DNA of 49,740 nt from NCBI RefSeq assembly GCF_003956045.1, contig NZ_CP026513.1, forward strand, positions 45,915-95,654. The letters run 5' to 3'. The notes beneath the pieces were generated by a model that searched no databases, was not told where the DNA came from, and was given only the letters and a program-made list of their open reading frames with translations. Position 1 is the first letter of the stretch, and the number at the start of each line of letters is the position of its first letter. The DNA comes from Candidatus Annandia adelgestsuga. Its GTDB lineage: Bacteria; Pseudomonadota; Gammaproteobacteria; Enterobacterales; Enterobacteriaceae_A. The position numbers and the translations under genes were made by a program. This document shows, in pieces, positions 20,478 to 30,061 of the stretch.

Positions 20478-20550
20478 AAATATAAAAAAATTACCTTATT
20501 TTAAAACTTAAAAAAAATTTATATATATTAAAAAATTTGTAATTTTAATT

Positions 20551-20778
20551 TTATATAAAAATAATATTTATATCTATTATTTTTTTTAATTGATATAATA
20601 ATATATCTATATTTTTATAATTAATTAAAATAATTTTTATATTAATTTTATTAATATTTAAATTATATTTATAATTTAAATTTATATTTATAAAATTTCT
20701 ATGTCTTAAAATTCTTAAAATTCTTTCAAGTATTTCAGGTTGAAATTCTGTTTGAATAAATATTTTTTTTTTATACAT
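20551..20778 (-). CDS. ilvM: acetolactate synthase II small subunit
   Basis: Regulatory subunit of AHAS II. It is 75 aa (E. coli 87) with TEFQPEILERILRILRHRNF matching the ACT-domain start ARFNPETLERVLRVVRHRGF of IlvM. The C-terminal tail of about 10 residues is missing. AHAS II is the isozyme insensitive to valine in enterics. The ATG is 1 nt after the ilvG stop, so translation is coupled. Length and sequence exclude the longer IlvN/IlvH types. Confidence 0.93.
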   Translation of the reverse strand: MYKKKIFIQTEFQPEILERILRILRHRNFININLNYKYNLNINKINIKIILINYKNIDILLYQLKKIIDINIIFI

Positions 20779-20779
20779 T

Positions 20780-22435
20780 TTAATATTCTATCATTTTTGT
20801 ATTACTAACACCAGGAGGAACTAAAGGCCATACATTATCATATTTATCAATTGATACATGTAATAAATAAGATTCTTTGGTATTAAGAAATTTTTTTATT
20901 GAATATTTTATTTCTTTTTTTTTAGTAATACGTTTACCTTTAATGTTAAAAGAATTGGCTATTTTTATAAAATTAGGATTATCATCAAGATTAGTTTCAC
21001 TATATCTACTAAAAAAAAATAGTTCTTGCCATTGTCTAACCATACCCAATCTTTTATTATCCAATAATAAAATTTTAATAGGTAAATTATATCTTTTTAT
21101 AGTACATAATTCTTGTATATTCATTATAAAAGAACCATCCCCTGTAATACAAATAACATTTTTTTTAGGTTCAGCAATTTGAGCTCCAATAGCTGATGGT
21201 ATACCAAATCCCATACTTCCTAATCCACTTGAAGTAATAAAATTTTTATTATTATTAAAATTAATATGTTGAGCTACCCACATTTGATGTTGACCAACAT
21301 CTGTTGTAATAATTGTATTTTTATTTTTATTATCTGATAATATTTTTAATAAATAAGGAGCCCAAATTTTTTTATAATTATGTTTATAATTATAACTATA
21401 TCTTTTTTTAAGTAATAATATTTTTTTTTGCCATTTTTTAATGTTAATTTTACATTTTAAAATAGGTAATATATAATTTAAATTACCACATAAATATAAA
21501 TTAACTTTACATATTTTATTTATTTCAGAAGAATCAATATCTAAATGTATTATATTAGCTAGATTTGCAAAATTATTTAAATTACCAGTTACTCTATCAT
21601 CAAATCTAGAACCAATGGCTATTAATAAATCACATTCTTGTACTGCTAAATTTGCTTCTTGGTTACCATGCATTCCAATCATACCTAAATGATATTTATA
21701 ATTATTCGAATTAATTATTCCAATTCCTTTAAGAGTTACTACCATAGGAATTTTCATATTTTTTATAAAATTCTTAAATGAATTTATTGATTTTGATATT
21801 CCTATTCCACCACCAGCATATATAATAGGTTTTTTTGATTTTTTTATTAATGAAATAATTTTATCTAAATTTTTTTTACAATAAAAAAATTTTTTTTTAT
21901 AATTATATTTTTTTTTTATATTAATTTTTTTAATTTCTATTTTTTTTAATTGTATATCTTTAGGAATATCTATTAATATAGGACCAGGCCTATTTGTAAC
22001 AGCCATTTCAAAAGATTTATATATAATTTTTTTAATTTTATAAATTGAATTTATTAAAAAACTATATTTTGTACAAGACATAGAAAGTCCCATCATATCT
22101 ACTTCTTGAAAAGCATCACTACCTATTAAATCAGATGAAACTTGTCCAGTAATAGCAATTATAGGTACAGAATCCATAAAAGCATCTGCTAAACCTGTAA
22201 TAATATTTGTAGCACCAGGACCAGATGTAACAATACAAACACCTATTTTATTAGTAGATCTTGAATATCCAATAGCTGACATAATAGCACCTTGTTCATG
22301 CCTACATAAAATATGTTTAATATTACTTTTATATATAGCATTATATATAGGCATAATAGCACCACCAGGATAACCAAAAATAATTTCAACACCTAGTTTA
22401 GATAATATATAAATTAAATATTGTGCACCTATCAT
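20780..22435 (-). CDS. ilvG: acetolactate synthase II large subunit
   Basis: ThDP/FAD enzyme making acetolactate (valine, leucine) or acetohydroxybutyrate (isoleucine). It is 551 aa (E. coli IlvG 548). Catalytic glutamate E47 in CRHEQGA, GYPGGAIMP, TSGPGATN, FQEVD, the ThDP/Mg motif GDGSFIMN and the substrate-selecting region MVRQWQELFF. It is intact, unlike the frameshifted K-12 copy. First gene of ilvGMDC and downstream of tRNA-Trp. No leader peptide or attenuator is recognisable in the 92-nt upstream spacer, so amino-acid-sensitive control appears lost. I chose ilvG over ilvI/ilvB on the partner ilvM and gene order. Confidence 0.95.
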   Translation of the reverse strand: MIGAQYLIYILSKLGVEIIFGYPGGAIMPIYNAIYKSNIKHILCRHEQGAIMSAIGYSRSTNKIGVCIVTSGPGATNIITGLADAFMDSVPIIAITGQVSSDLIGSDAFQEVDMMGLSMSCTKYSFLINSIYKIKKIIYKSFEMAVTNRPGPILIDIPKDIQLKKIEIKKINIKKKYNYKKKFFYCKKNLDKIISLIKKSKKPIIYAGGGIGISKSINSFKNFIKNMKIPMVVTLKGIGIINSNNYKYHLGMIGMHGNQEANLAVQECDLLIAIGSRFDDRVTGNLNNFANLANIIHLDIDSSEINKICKVNLYLCGNLNYILPILKCKINIKKWQKKILLLKKRYSYNYKHNYKKIWAPYLLKILSDNKNKNTIITTDVGQHQMWVAQHINFNNNKNFITSSGLGSMGFGIPSAIGAQIAEPKKNVICITGDGSFIMNIQELCTIKRYNLPIKILLLDNKRLGMVRQWQELFFFSRYSETNLDDNPNFIKIANSFNIKGKRITKKKEIKYSIKKFLNTKESYLLHVSIDKYDNVWPLVPPGVSNTKMIEY

Positions 22436-22527
22436 ATTTTTCTAAAATTTTATTTATTTATTATAAATTAATAAAATATATGTTTTATTTTAATATTATT
22501 TTTTTTATTTATATTTATTATTTTATA
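22436..22527 (-). promoter_or_regulatory. spacer between tRNA-Trp and ilvG
   Basis: A/T-rich, no leader ORF rich in branched-chain codons, no G+C-rich attenuator hairpin. TTAGAAAAAT before the ATG is at best a weak ribosome binding site. The region probably carries only a constitutive promoter or none, if tRNA-Trp and ilvG are cotranscribed. Confidence 0.4.
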
Positions 22528-22600
22528 CAGGGGTGGAGGGACTTGAACCCACAACTTTCGGTTTTGGAGACCGATGCTCTACCAATTGAACTACACCCCT
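22528..22600 (-). tRNA. trpT: tRNA-Trp (CCA anticodon)
   Basis: 73 nt with discriminator G. Acceptor AGGGGTG/CACCCCT, anticodon arm CGGTCTCCAAAACCG with CCA, T-arm GTGGGTTCAAGTCC. It matches E. coli trpT, which likewise lies near the ilvGMEDA operon, after rrnC/aspT. CCA end not encoded. Confidence 0.96.
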
Positions 22601-22651
22601 TTTATTAAAAATAATAATATATAATAATATTTTTTATATTATACATTATTA

Positions 22652-23473
22652 TTAATTATAATTAATTTTTTTAAATATTTCAATTGATAATTTTATTGAC
22701 GGCATCTTATTATGCCATAATAAAAATGAATAAGCTGCTTGAGAAATTAACATACCTAATCCATCATTAATATATTTACTTTTTCTTAAACACCATTTTA
22801 GAAAATAAGTATTTTTTTTACTATATACCATATCATAACAAAAAGTATTTGAATTTATAATATTATTAAATAAATTTGGTAATTTATTTTTAATACTACA
22901 TGAAGTAGCATTAATAATAATATCAAATTTTTTATTAAATAATTTTTTATTACTTATATATTTTATATTTCCTAAATTATTAAATTCTTTAGATATTTTT
23001 TTTGCTTTTTCTAAAGTTCTATTTGTAATTATAATATTATTATTATATAATAATAACGGAGGAATAATACCACGGGCAGCACCACCCGCTCCTATTATTA
23101 ATATTTTTTTTTTTTTATAAATTATATATAATCTTTTTAAATCATTAATAAAACCAATACCATCAGTATTATCTCCTAATAAATATTTATTATTTATTTT
23201 AGTGATAACATTTACTGATTTAGATAATTTAGCTCTTTCGGTTAATAAATCACATAAATAAAAAGCTTTTTTTTTAAATGGTAAAGTAATATTAGCTCCA
23301 TAACCTCCAAAATCAAAAAAATTTTTTGCAATAATATTAAAATTTTTATTAGAAACATTTATTTTATTATATGAATATGGAATATTAGTAATATAAGAAA
23401 ATATTTTATGTATAATTGGAGATTTGCTATGATAAACTGGGTTACCAAATAATGCAATTTTTTTTATATTCAT
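22652..23473 (-). CDS. aroE: shikimate dehydrogenase
   Basis: Reduces 3-dehydroshikimate with NADPH in chorismate synthesis. It is 273 aa (E. coli 272). Substrate-binding FGNPVYHSKSP and the catalytic pair K in TLPFKKKA and D in GDNTDGIGF; the NADP-binding GAGGAARGI near 130 and the NRT clamp (TNRTLEKA). C-terminal DGLGMLISQAAYSFLLWH. Divergent from def across 184 nt, an arrangement derived from the E. coli aroE...def region with the genes between lost. Confidence 0.97.
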   Translation of the reverse strand: MNIKKIALFGNPVYHSKSPIIHKIFSYITNIPYSYNKINVSNKNFNIIAKNFFDFGGYGANITLPFKKKAFYLCDLLTERAKLSKSVNVITKINNKYLLGDNTDGIGFINDLKRLYIIYKKKKILIIGAGGAARGIIPPLLLYNNNIIITNRTLEKAKKISKEFNNLGNIKYISNKKLFNKKFDIIINATSCSIKNKLPNLFNNIINSNTFCYDMVYSKKNTYFLKWCLRKSKYINDGLGMLISQAAYSFLLWHNKMPSIKLSIEIFKKINYN

Positions 23474-23657
23474 TTATATTTTAAAAAATAATAATATATT
23501 TATATAATTTGATAACTAAATATATTAAATATATTTAATTTATAAAAATTAATATTTAAAAAATATTTATTTTTATTAAATTATAAATACAATTTAAAGT
23601 ATTTTAAAATTAATAAAATTATTATTTTATAATTTTAAAATAATAAGTTTTTAAAAA
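23474..23657. promoter_or_regulatory. divergent aroE/def promoter spacer
   Basis: 184 nt of nearly pure A/T holding the promoters of both units by position. No individual -35/-10 element, operator or G+C-containing hairpin can be supported. Confidence 0.4.
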
Positions 23658-24146
23658 ATGTCAAAATTAAAAATATTATATTATCCTAATAAAAAATTAA
23701 GATTAAAAGCTAAAAAAGTTAATTCATTTAATAAAAAAAACCATATTTTAATTAAAAATATGTTAAAAACAATGTATATCAATTTAGGAGTAGGACTTGC
23801 TGCTACACAAATTAATGTTCAAAAACGTATAATAGTAATCGATATTTCAAGAAATAATAATAATCCTTTAGTATTAATTAATCCAAAATTTTTGTATAAA
23901 AATAAAATAATATATAATCCAGAAGGATGTTTATCTATACCTAATTATATTAATGTAATTCCAAGATTTAAAGAAATAATAATAAAAGCATATAATCAAT
24001 ATGGAAAATTATTCAAATTACATGCTTTTGATTTATTATCTTTATGTATACAACACGAAATGGATCATTTAATAGGAAAATTATTTATTGATTATTTACC
24101 ATCAAGTGAAAAAGAAATTATTAAAAATAAAATATTAAAAATTTAA
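23658..24146 (+). CDS. def: peptide deformylase
   Basis: Removes the formyl group from nascent N-termini. It is 162 aa (E. coli 169). All three active-site motifs are present: GVGLAATQ (about residue 42), EGCLS (about 92) and the metal-binding QHEMDH (about 133). The C-terminal tail is a few residues shorter. It pairs with fmt 17 nt downstream, the standard def-fmt operon, so initiator formylation and deformylation are both kept. Confidence 0.97.
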   Translation: MSKLKILYYPNKKLRLKAKKVNSFNKKNHILIKNMLKTMYINLGVGLAATQINVQKRIIVIDISRNNNNPLVLINPKFLYKNKIIYNPEGCLSIPNYINVIPRFKEIIIKAYNQYGKLFKLHAFDLLSLCIQHEMDHLIGKLFIDYLPSSEKEIIKNKILKI

Positions 24147-24163
24147 AAATATTTAGGATATAA

Positions 24164-25108
24164 ATGTTAAAAAAATTAAAAATTATTTTTATTGGTAATT
24201 CTATTATTTCTGAAAAATATTTAAAATTTTTATTAAAATTAAAATATAATATTATTACTATTATTACTAAACCTGATAAACCATTAAGAAAAAATAAAAA
24301 AAAAAAATATTCATCAATTAAAAAAATATCTGATAATTATAATATACCTATATTACAACCTAAAAATTTATTAGATATTTATTATAATATTTTAAATTTA
24401 AAAGCAGATATAATTGTTATTATATCTTATGGAAATAAGATACCAAAAAGTTTTTTTAAAATTACAAAATTTGGATGTATTAATATTCATTTTTCTCTTT
24501 TACCAAGATGGAGAGGTTCTTCTCCAATACAATATTCTATTTTATATGGAGATAAAAAAACAGGTGTTACAATTATAAAAATAAATAAAAATTTTGATGA
24601 AGGTGATATTATATTTCAAAGTATTTGTTTAATCTCAAAAAATGACAATAGTAATACATTATTTAAAAAATTAATGTATATCGGTATTGAAAGTTTAATA
24701 CTTTCTTTAAAATTAATTTTTAAGAATCGTTTTTTTTTAGAAAAACAAAATAATCTTTATTCTACTTATGCTTATAAAATAAATAAAAAAAATGCTAAAA
24801 TTAAATGGTATTTACCAGCAATATATTTAAAAAGAATTATTAAAGCTTTTAATTTGTGGCCAATAAGTTTTTTTTTAACAAAAAATAAATATATAAAAAT
24901 TTTTAGTACAAATACTAATTTAGTTAAATATAATAATTATAGTATAGGGGAAATTTTAAATATTAGCAAAAATGGAATTGAAATTAATACTATTAATGGA
25001 ATTTTGATTTTAAAAGAAATTCAAATTTCTGGAAAAAAAAAAAATAAAATTAAAAATATTATTAATGGTATTAATAATATTTTTAATATAGGGGAAGTAA
25101 TTAATTAA
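24164..25108 (+). CDS. fmt: methionyl-tRNA formyltransferase
   Basis: Formylates initiator Met-tRNA using 10-formyl-tetrahydrofolate. It is 314 aa (E. coli 315). The catalytic block INIHFSLLPRWRGSSPIQ (about 107-124) contains the Asn-His core, followed by GDKKTGVTI and a D in NFDEGDI. The C-terminal OB-like domain is poorly conserved but of normal length. AGGA 8 nt before the ATG. The stop lies only 5 nt from the convergent rplQ stop, with no terminator; rsmB, trkA and mscL, which separate them in E. coli, are lost. Confidence 0.96.
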   Translation: MLKKLKIIFIGNSIISEKYLKFLLKLKYNIITIITKPDKPLRKNKKKKYSSIKKISDNYNIPILQPKNLLDIYYNILNLKADIIVIISYGNKIPKSFFKITKFGCINIHFSLLPRWRGSSPIQYSILYGDKKTGVTIIKINKNFDEGDIIFQSICLISKNDNSNTLFKKLMYIGIESLILSLKLIFKNRFFLEKQNNLYSTYAYKINKKNAKIKWYLPAIYLKRIIKAFNLWPISFFLTKNKYIKIFSTNTNLVKYNNYSIGEILNISKNGIEINTINGILILKEIQISGKKKNKIKNIINGINNIFNIGEVIN

Positions 25109-25113
25109 AATTT

Positions 25114-25494
25114 TTATAAAATTATATTTTTATTTTTTAAATAATCTGTTAATAAAATATATGACATTTTTGCACCATCACCACATCTATAACGACATTT
25201 TATAATTTTAGTATATCCACCTTTTCTTTTTTTAAATCTAGGACCTAATACTTCAAATAATTTTTTAATGGTTTTTTTGTTTTTTAAAATTGAATAAACT
25301 ATTTTTCTATTTACAAAATTATCATTTTTGGAAATATTAATAATTGGTTCAATTGTATTTTTTAATAATTTAGCTTTAGGAGAAGTAGTTTTTATAATTT
25401 CAAAACATACTAAACTAATAATCATATTTCTTAACATAGATTTTAAATGACTTCTATTACGATTCAATTTTTTTTCTTTATTTAAATGTCTCAT
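25114..25494 (-). CDS. rplQ: 50S ribosomal protein L17
   Basis: Large-subunit protein near the tunnel exit. It is 126 aa (E. coli 127) with [28 protein letters not shown], and [15 protein letters not shown]. Last gene of the alpha operon. Its ATG lies inside the end of rpoA (17-nt overlap, different frame), giving translational coupling. Confidence 0.96.
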   Translation of the reverse strand: MRHLNKEKKLNRNRSHLKSMLRNMIISLVCFEIIKTTSPKAKLLKNTIEPIINISKNDNFVNRKIVYSILKNKKTIKKLFEVLGPRFKKRKGGYTKIIKCRYRCGDGAKMSYILLTDYLKNKNIIL

Positions 25495-26512
25495 TTAAAA
25501 CTTCCTTTTTTTTTTTTTCTTCTTCTTTTAGTAATTTTTGTTTTTGTTTTTTCCAATTATTTAAAATTGTACCTAATTTTAATCCATGATAAAATAAATT
25601 ATTTTTTATTTCTGAAATAGATTTTTTACCTAAATTAGGGGTTTTTATTAAATCTGATTCTTTAATTTGAACTAAATCTCCAACATAATATATAGTTTCT
25701 GATTTTAAACAATTAGAAGCTCTTGCTGGTAATTCTAAACTATCTATTGGATATAATAATATTGGATTAAATTCATTTATTTTTTTTTTAGGTTTTAATT
25801 TAATAGTATCATGTAAATTTATAAATTGTTTTAATTGTTTAGTTAAAATAATTGATGCATAACGAATTGCTTTTTCTGGACTAATAGATCCATTTGTTTT
25901 TACATTTAAAATTAACTTATCAAAATTAGTATTTCTACCTATACGAGAAGATTTAACATTATAAATTGCATATTTTATAGGACTATAATAAGCATCTAAT
26001 AATATACAACCCAAACAAGATTTTTTATTTTTATTTTCTTTTATATCATGAGCATAAACAAAACCTTTACCAATTTGTACTTTAATTTTCATACTGATAT
26101 AAGAATTTTTATCAGTTAAATTACATATAACGTGTTTAGGATTATATATTTTAACATTTTTATTATAACTAATATCACTTGCTAAAACAGGTCCTATTCC
26201 TTTTTTCTTTAAATATAAAAAATCATGATTATTTTTAATAATTTTACACGATAAATTTTTAAAATTTAATATTATTTCTGAAATATCTTCTTTTAAACCA
26301 ATTTTATGAGTATATTCATGTTCTATATCTTTAATAACTAATTGAGTTACTGCACATCCTGGTATTAATGAAATCAATATTCTTCTTAATGAATTACCTA
26401 TAGTTTGTCCTAATCCTCTTTCTAAAGGTTCAATAATTATTTTAGATTTTTTATAATTTTTTTTTTTTATTTTTATTATGTATGGTTTTAAAAATTTAAT
26501 TCTATCTAACAT
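25478..26512 (-). CDS. rpoA: RNA polymerase alpha subunit
   Basis: Scaffold of RNA polymerase. It is 344 aa (E. coli 329). The N-terminal dimerisation domain shows [18 protein letters not shown] and [14 protein letters not shown]; the C-terminal domain shows [21 protein letters not shown], so promoter-UP/activator contact is kept. A lysine/glutamate-rich tail of about 15 residues extends beyond the usual end and overlaps the rplQ start by 17 nt. A 13-nt poly-A run lies in this tail, so its length may vary through slippage. Follows rpsD by 25 nt. Confidence 0.97.
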   Translation of the reverse strand: MLDRIKFLKPYIIKIKKKNYKKSKIIIEPLERGLGQTIGNSLRRILISLIPGCAVTQLVIKDIEHEYTHKIGLKEDISEIILNFKNLSCKIIKNNHDFLYLKKKGIGPVLASDISYNKNVKIYNPKHVICNLTDKNSYISMKIKVQIGKGFVYAHDIKENKNKKSCLGCILLDAYYSPIKYAIYNVKSSRIGRNTNFDKLILNVKTNGSISPEKAIRYASIILTKQLKQFINLHDTIKLKPKKKINEFNPILLYPIDSLELPARASNCLKSETIYYVGDLVQIKESDLIKTPNLGKKSISEIKNNLFYHGLKLGTILNNWKKQKQKLLKEEEKKKKEVLNETFK

Positions 26513-26537
26513 ATCATTATTTCCATATAAATTTATT

Positions 26538-27158
26538 TTATTTAGAATAAAATTCTACAATTAAATGTTCATTAATATTTTCTAAAATTTCATTTCTTCT
26601 AGGAACTCTTATAAAAATACCTTCCATATTTATTCTATTAACTACTATCCATAAAGGTTTTAAATTTTTATTAGATATTTTTAAAGATTTTTTAATTCTT
26701 TTTTGTTTTTTAGAAGATTTTTTTATACTAATTATATTTGATGAAGAAACTAAATATGATGGTATATTTACTATTCGATAATTTATCATTACAATACCAT
26801 GACTTATTAACTGTCTTGCTTCTGACCTAGTAGAAGAAAATCCCATTCTATAAACTACATTATCAAAACGTCTTTCTAATATTCTTAATAAATTACTACC
26901 AGTATTTCCTTTTAATTTATTTGATAATTTATAATATTTATGAAATTGAGATTCTAAAATTCCATAAATTCTTTTTACTTTTTGTTTTTCTCTTAATTGA
27001 GTACCATAATCAGATATTCTTATTTTTTTAGAACTTTGTTGTCCAGGATATTTATTAAATTTACATTTATTTTCAATGGTTTTTACACCTGATTTTAAAA
27101 ATAAATCTGTTTTTTCACGACGACTTAATTTTAATTTAGGCCCTAAATATTTAGACAT
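26538..27158 (-). CDS. rpsD: 30S ribosomal protein S4
   Basis: Primary 16S-binding assembly protein. It is 206 aa, equal to E. coli. [15 protein letters not shown]..., then the S4 RNA-binding domain with [21 protein letters not shown] (about 95-115) and the C-terminal [16 protein letters not shown] precedes the ATG. In the alpha operon S4 is the classical repressor; I do not see the pseudoknot site but A/T drift would hide it. Confidence 0.97.
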   Translation of the reverse strand: MSKYLGPKLKLSRREKTDLFLKSGVKTIENKCKFNKYPGQQSSKKIRISDYGTQLREKQKVKRIYGILESQFHKYYKLSNKLKGNTGSNLLRILERRFDNVVYRMGFSSTRSEARQLISHGIVMINYRIVNIPSYLVSSSNIISIKKSSKKQKRIKKSLKISNKNLKPLWIVVNRINMEGIFIRVPRRNEILENINEHLIVEFYSK

Positions 27159-27185
27159 ATATTTTAAAATTTCCTCTTAAATTAA

Positions 27186-27578
27186 TTAAACTCTACGTTT
27201 TTTAGGTGGTCTACAACCATTATGAGGTATTGATGTTATATCGCAAATATTAGTAATATTAAAACCTGTATTATTGAATACTCTAATTGCAGATTCTCTA
27301 CCAGGACCAGGTCCATTAATCATAATAATTATATTTTTTATACCATAACTTTTTGCTAATATTGCACAAGTTTCAGCAGCGGTCTGAGAAGCAAAGGGAG
27401 TAGATTTTCTAGATCCTCTAAAACCTGATCCACCAGCAGTTTTCCATCCTAAAGTATTTCCTTTTCTATCTGTAACAGTAATTATTGTATTATTAAAAGA
27501 TGCATAAATATGAATAATACCATCAACATGTTGTTTTTGATTTTTTTTTTTTTTGTTATTTTTTTTTGTTTTTATCAT
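27186..27578 (-). CDS. rpsK: 30S ribosomal protein S11
   Basis: Platform protein, 130 aa (E. coli 129). [37 protein letters not shown] and the highly conserved C-terminal [16 protein letters not shown]. The N-terminus carries a run of 14 A (27541-27554) coding for part of a lysine string. Confidence 0.97.
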   Translation of the reverse strand: MIKTKKNNKKKKNQKQHVDGIIHIYASFNNTIITVTDRKGNTLGWKTAGGSGFRGSRKSTPFASQTAAETCAILAKSYGIKNIIIMINGPGPGRESAIRVFNNTGFNITNICDITSIPHNGCRPPKKRRV

Positions 27579-27594
27579 TTTTTTCCTATTTTTT

Positions 27595-27951
27595 TTATTT
27601 GTTTATAGATTTTTTTGGACCTTTTCTAGTTCTAGCATTAGTTTTAGTTCTCTGTCCTCTTACTGGTAATTTTCTACGATGAAAAATCCCTCTATAACAT
27701 TTTAAATCTATCAATCTTTTAACACTTAAAGTTAATCTTCTTCTTAAATCTCCTTCAATCATTAATTTTGATATTTTATTTCTTAAAATTGATTTTTGTT
27801 TTTCTGATAATGAATTAATTTTAACATTTTCTTTAATATTAATATCTTCACATAATTTTTTTGAAATTTTTTTACCAATTCCATATATGTATGTTAAAGC
27901 AACTACAGTACGTTTATTATCAGGAATATTTACACCTGCAAAACGAGCCAA
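27595..27951 (-). CDS. rpsM: 30S ribosomal protein S13, TTG start
   Basis: Head protein that contacts P-site tRNA and L5. It is 118 aa, equal to E. coli when started at the TTG at 27951, which decodes [24 protein letters not shown] lies 7 nt upstream of this TTG and no in-frame ATG is near, so a non-ATG start is well supported. The conserved C-terminus [20 protein letters not shown] is intact. First gene of the alpha operon proper, after rpmJ. Confidence 0.96.
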   Translation of the reverse strand: MARFAGVNIPDNKRTVVALTYIYGIGKKISKKLCEDINIKENVKINSLSEKQKSILRNKISKLMIEGDLRRRLTLSVKRLIDLKCYRGIFHRRKLPVRGQRTKTNARTRKGPKKSINK

Positions 27952-28010
27952 TTTTAAACTCCTATAATAAAAATAAAAATTTTATATTACTATTTTTAAT
28001 TAAATAAAAT

Positions 28011-28127
28011 CTAACCTTGTCTTTGTTTATGTCTTGGTTTTGCTGAACAAATTAAACGAACAACACCTTTTCGACAAATTATTTTACATTTATGACATAA
28101 TTTTTTTATTGATGTACGTACTTTCAT
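28011..28127 (-). CDS. rpmJ: 50S ribosomal protein L36 (zinc-binding type)
   Basis: 38 residues, beginning [17 protein letters not shown], with the zinc ligands C-x2-C, C and H (CHKC, C, H in PRHKQRQG). Stop is TAG. Same length as E. coli L36. It sits between secY and rpsM, the standard place. AAGG precedes the ATG. Confidence 0.95.
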   Translation of the reverse strand: MKVRTSIKKLCHKCKIICRKGVVRLICSAKPRHKQRQG

Positions 28128-28148
28128 AAAAACCTTATAAAATTTTAT

Positions 28149-29414
28149 TTAAAAAATTTTTTTATATTTATATTTATTACATAATAATATTGTTTTAATT
28201 TGTTTAATACATTCCATAATAGTTACTATTACTATTAAAAAAGAAATTCCATTAAAATAATATGGAAATTCAATAAAATAATTTATAAATTCAGGAATTA
28301 AACAAATTATAGAAATATATAAAAAATTTATAAATGTTATTTTTTTTATAATTTTGTAAATAAATATTTTAGTTTTTAAACCTGGCATTATACCTGGTAT
28401 TATAATATCAGATTTTTTAAAATATTTAGAAATTTCCATATTATTAAATAATATATTATTATAAATAAAACAAGAAATAAAAATTACAAAAATATAAAAA
28501 AAAATATATATTATTTGATATAATTGTAAATATATATTATTATAAACAAAATTATTATAATTATTATTTTTTATATACCAATTAAATATTATTTTAATAA
28601 TAAATAATATATTATAAGATACAATTGCTGGTATAATACCAGACATATTAATTTTAAATGGTAAATAAATATTTTTTTTAAATTTATAATTTTTAATACT
28701 AATAAAATTTACTATTATATTTTTATATCCATTTTCTATTAAAATAATGAAAAAAATTATAAAAAATATTACTATATTAATAATAAAAATATTTAATAAT
28801 TTAATATTACCTAATTTAATTTTATTTATTATATCAATTAAATAATAAAATAATTTAGATAAAATATTGATACAAATAATAAATGAAACACCATTACCAA
28901 AACCATATTTTGTAATATTTTTACTTAACCATACTAAAAATATTGTACTTGTTACTAAACTAATAACAGTAATTAAATATGTAATAAATATATTTTCATA
29001 TATTATTAATTGATTTTTATTATTTGAGTTTAATAAATGATGAGTAATAATTGTTGATTGTATAATTGATAAAATTAAAGTAGTGTATTTAATATATTGA
29101 TTAATTATAAAATTATTATTTACATTATCAATTTTATTACTAAAAATTTTTTTATTTAATAAATTTAATGTTTGTATAAATATTGAAGACATTATATAAG
29201 GAATTAACCCTAAACTAAATATTGATGCATGTAATATGTAATCACCATAAAATATATTTAATAATTTTATAATATTATTATTATTATTATAATTTATAAT
29301 TTCATTAAAGTTATTTATATTAATAGTTGGAATAGGAATATAAGAACCTATACGTAAAATTATAATTGAAAATATTAAAAAATAAAATCTATTTTTTATT
29401 TTATTTATTTTCAT
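28149..29414 (-). CDS. secY: protein translocase subunit SecY
   Basis: Channel of the Sec translocon in the inner membrane. It is 421 aa (E. coli 443). Multiple hydrophobic segments consistent with ten helices; recognisable blocks are RIGSYIPIPTIN near the N-terminus, SIFSLGLIPYIMSSIF (helix 2), YGFGNGVSFIICINI and SGIIPAIVSYNILF (about 255-270), and PGIMPGLKT. It is strongly diverged with I/N/K-rich loops, so the cytosolic SecA/ribosome-binding loops may be simplified. In the spc operon between rplO and rpmJ, as expected. Confidence 0.94.
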   Translation of the reverse strand: MKINKIKNRFYFLIFSIIILRIGSYIPIPTININNFNEIINYNNNNNIIKLLNIFYGDYILHASIFSLGLIPYIMSSIFIQTLNLLNKKIFSNKIDNVNNNFIINQYIKYTTLILSIIQSTIITHHLLNSNNKNQLIIYENIFITYLITVISLVTSTIFLVWLSKNITKYGFGNGVSFIICINILSKLFYYLIDIINKIKLGNIKLLNIFIINIVIFFIIFFIILIENGYKNIIVNFISIKNYKFKKNIYLPFKINMSGIIPAIVSYNILFIIKIIFNWYIKNNNYNNFVYNNIYLQLYQIIYIFFYIFVIFISCFIYNNILFNNMEISKYFKKSDIIIPGIMPGLKTKIFIYKIIKKITFINFLYISIICLIPEFINYFIEFPYYFNGISFLIVIVTIMECIKQIKTILLCNKYKYKKIF

Positions 29415-29434
29415 ATTTAAATTTTATTAATATT

Positions 29435-29869
29435 TTAAACATTAACAATTCCACCCATATTTTTAATTGCCATATAAGCATTAAAAGTAATTTTTAAATT
29501 ATTAATAATTTTTTTAGAAAAAATTTTTCCATGAAAAATAATTTTTACATTTTTAGTATTTTTTTTTATTAAATTAAATTTTTTTAATATATCAATATTT
29601 ATAATATTACTTTTAATTTTATTTAAATCAGATAATTTTATTTCTTCTGTTAAAAAATTTTTTTTTGTTTTAAAACCAAATTTTGGTAATCTACGATATA
29701 ATGGTGTTTGTCCACCTTCAAAACCTCTTTTTATATTTCCTCCAGATCTTGATTTTTGTCCTTTATGACCTTTACCACAAGTTTTTCCATAACAAGAACC
29801 AATACCTCTTCCTACTCTTTTTTTTTTTTTTTTAGTTCCATAAACATAAGATAAATTATTTAAATACAT
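29435..29869 (-). CDS. rplO: 50S ribosomal protein L15
   Basis: Late-assembly large-subunit protein. It is 144 aa, equal to E. coli. Glycine-rich N-terminal region [22 protein letters not shown] and [19 protein letters not shown] 16-nt poly-A run (29818-29833) encodes a lysine string near residue 14. Confidence 0.96.
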   Translation of the reverse strand: MYLNNLSYVYGTKKKKKRVGRGIGSCYGKTCGKGHKGQKSRSGGNIKRGFEGGQTPLYRRLPKFGFKTKKNFLTEEIKLSDLNKIKSNIINIDILKKFNLIKKNTKNVKIIFHGKIFSKKIINNLKITFNAYMAIKNMGGIVNV

Positions 29870-29872
29870 ATT

Positions 29873-30049
29873 TTATTTTCCAATTTTTATCATATAACTA
29901 ATTAAATTAATCATTCCTCTTATAGAAGGGGTATTATTTCTTAAAACAGTATGACCAATACCTTTTAAACCTAAACCATTTAATGTAGATTTATGTTTAG
30001 GTAATATTCCTATTGAACTTTTTATTTGAGTTATATAAATTTTATTCAT
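29873..30049 (-). CDS. rpmD: 50S ribosomal protein L30
   Basis: 58 residues starting [18 protein letters not shown], with [17 protein letters not shown] and [13 protein letters not shown], matching E. coli L30 (59 aa) throughout. Stop TAA lies 3 nt from the rplO start. Position between rpsE and rplO is canonical. Confidence 0.95.
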   Translation of the reverse strand: MNKIYITQIKSSIGILPKHKSTLNGLGLKGIGHTVLRNNTPSIRGMINLISYMIKIGK

Positions 30050-30061
30050 ATATTATATAAT

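Noticed and set aside
22436-22527. ilv leader peptide and attenuator
   Set aside because: No leader ORF with Ile/Val/Leu codon clusters followed by competing hairpins is visible.
22423-22608. Open frame across the tRNA-Trp gene
   Set aside because: Runs through the tRNA and A/T spacer; no ribosome binding site or homology.
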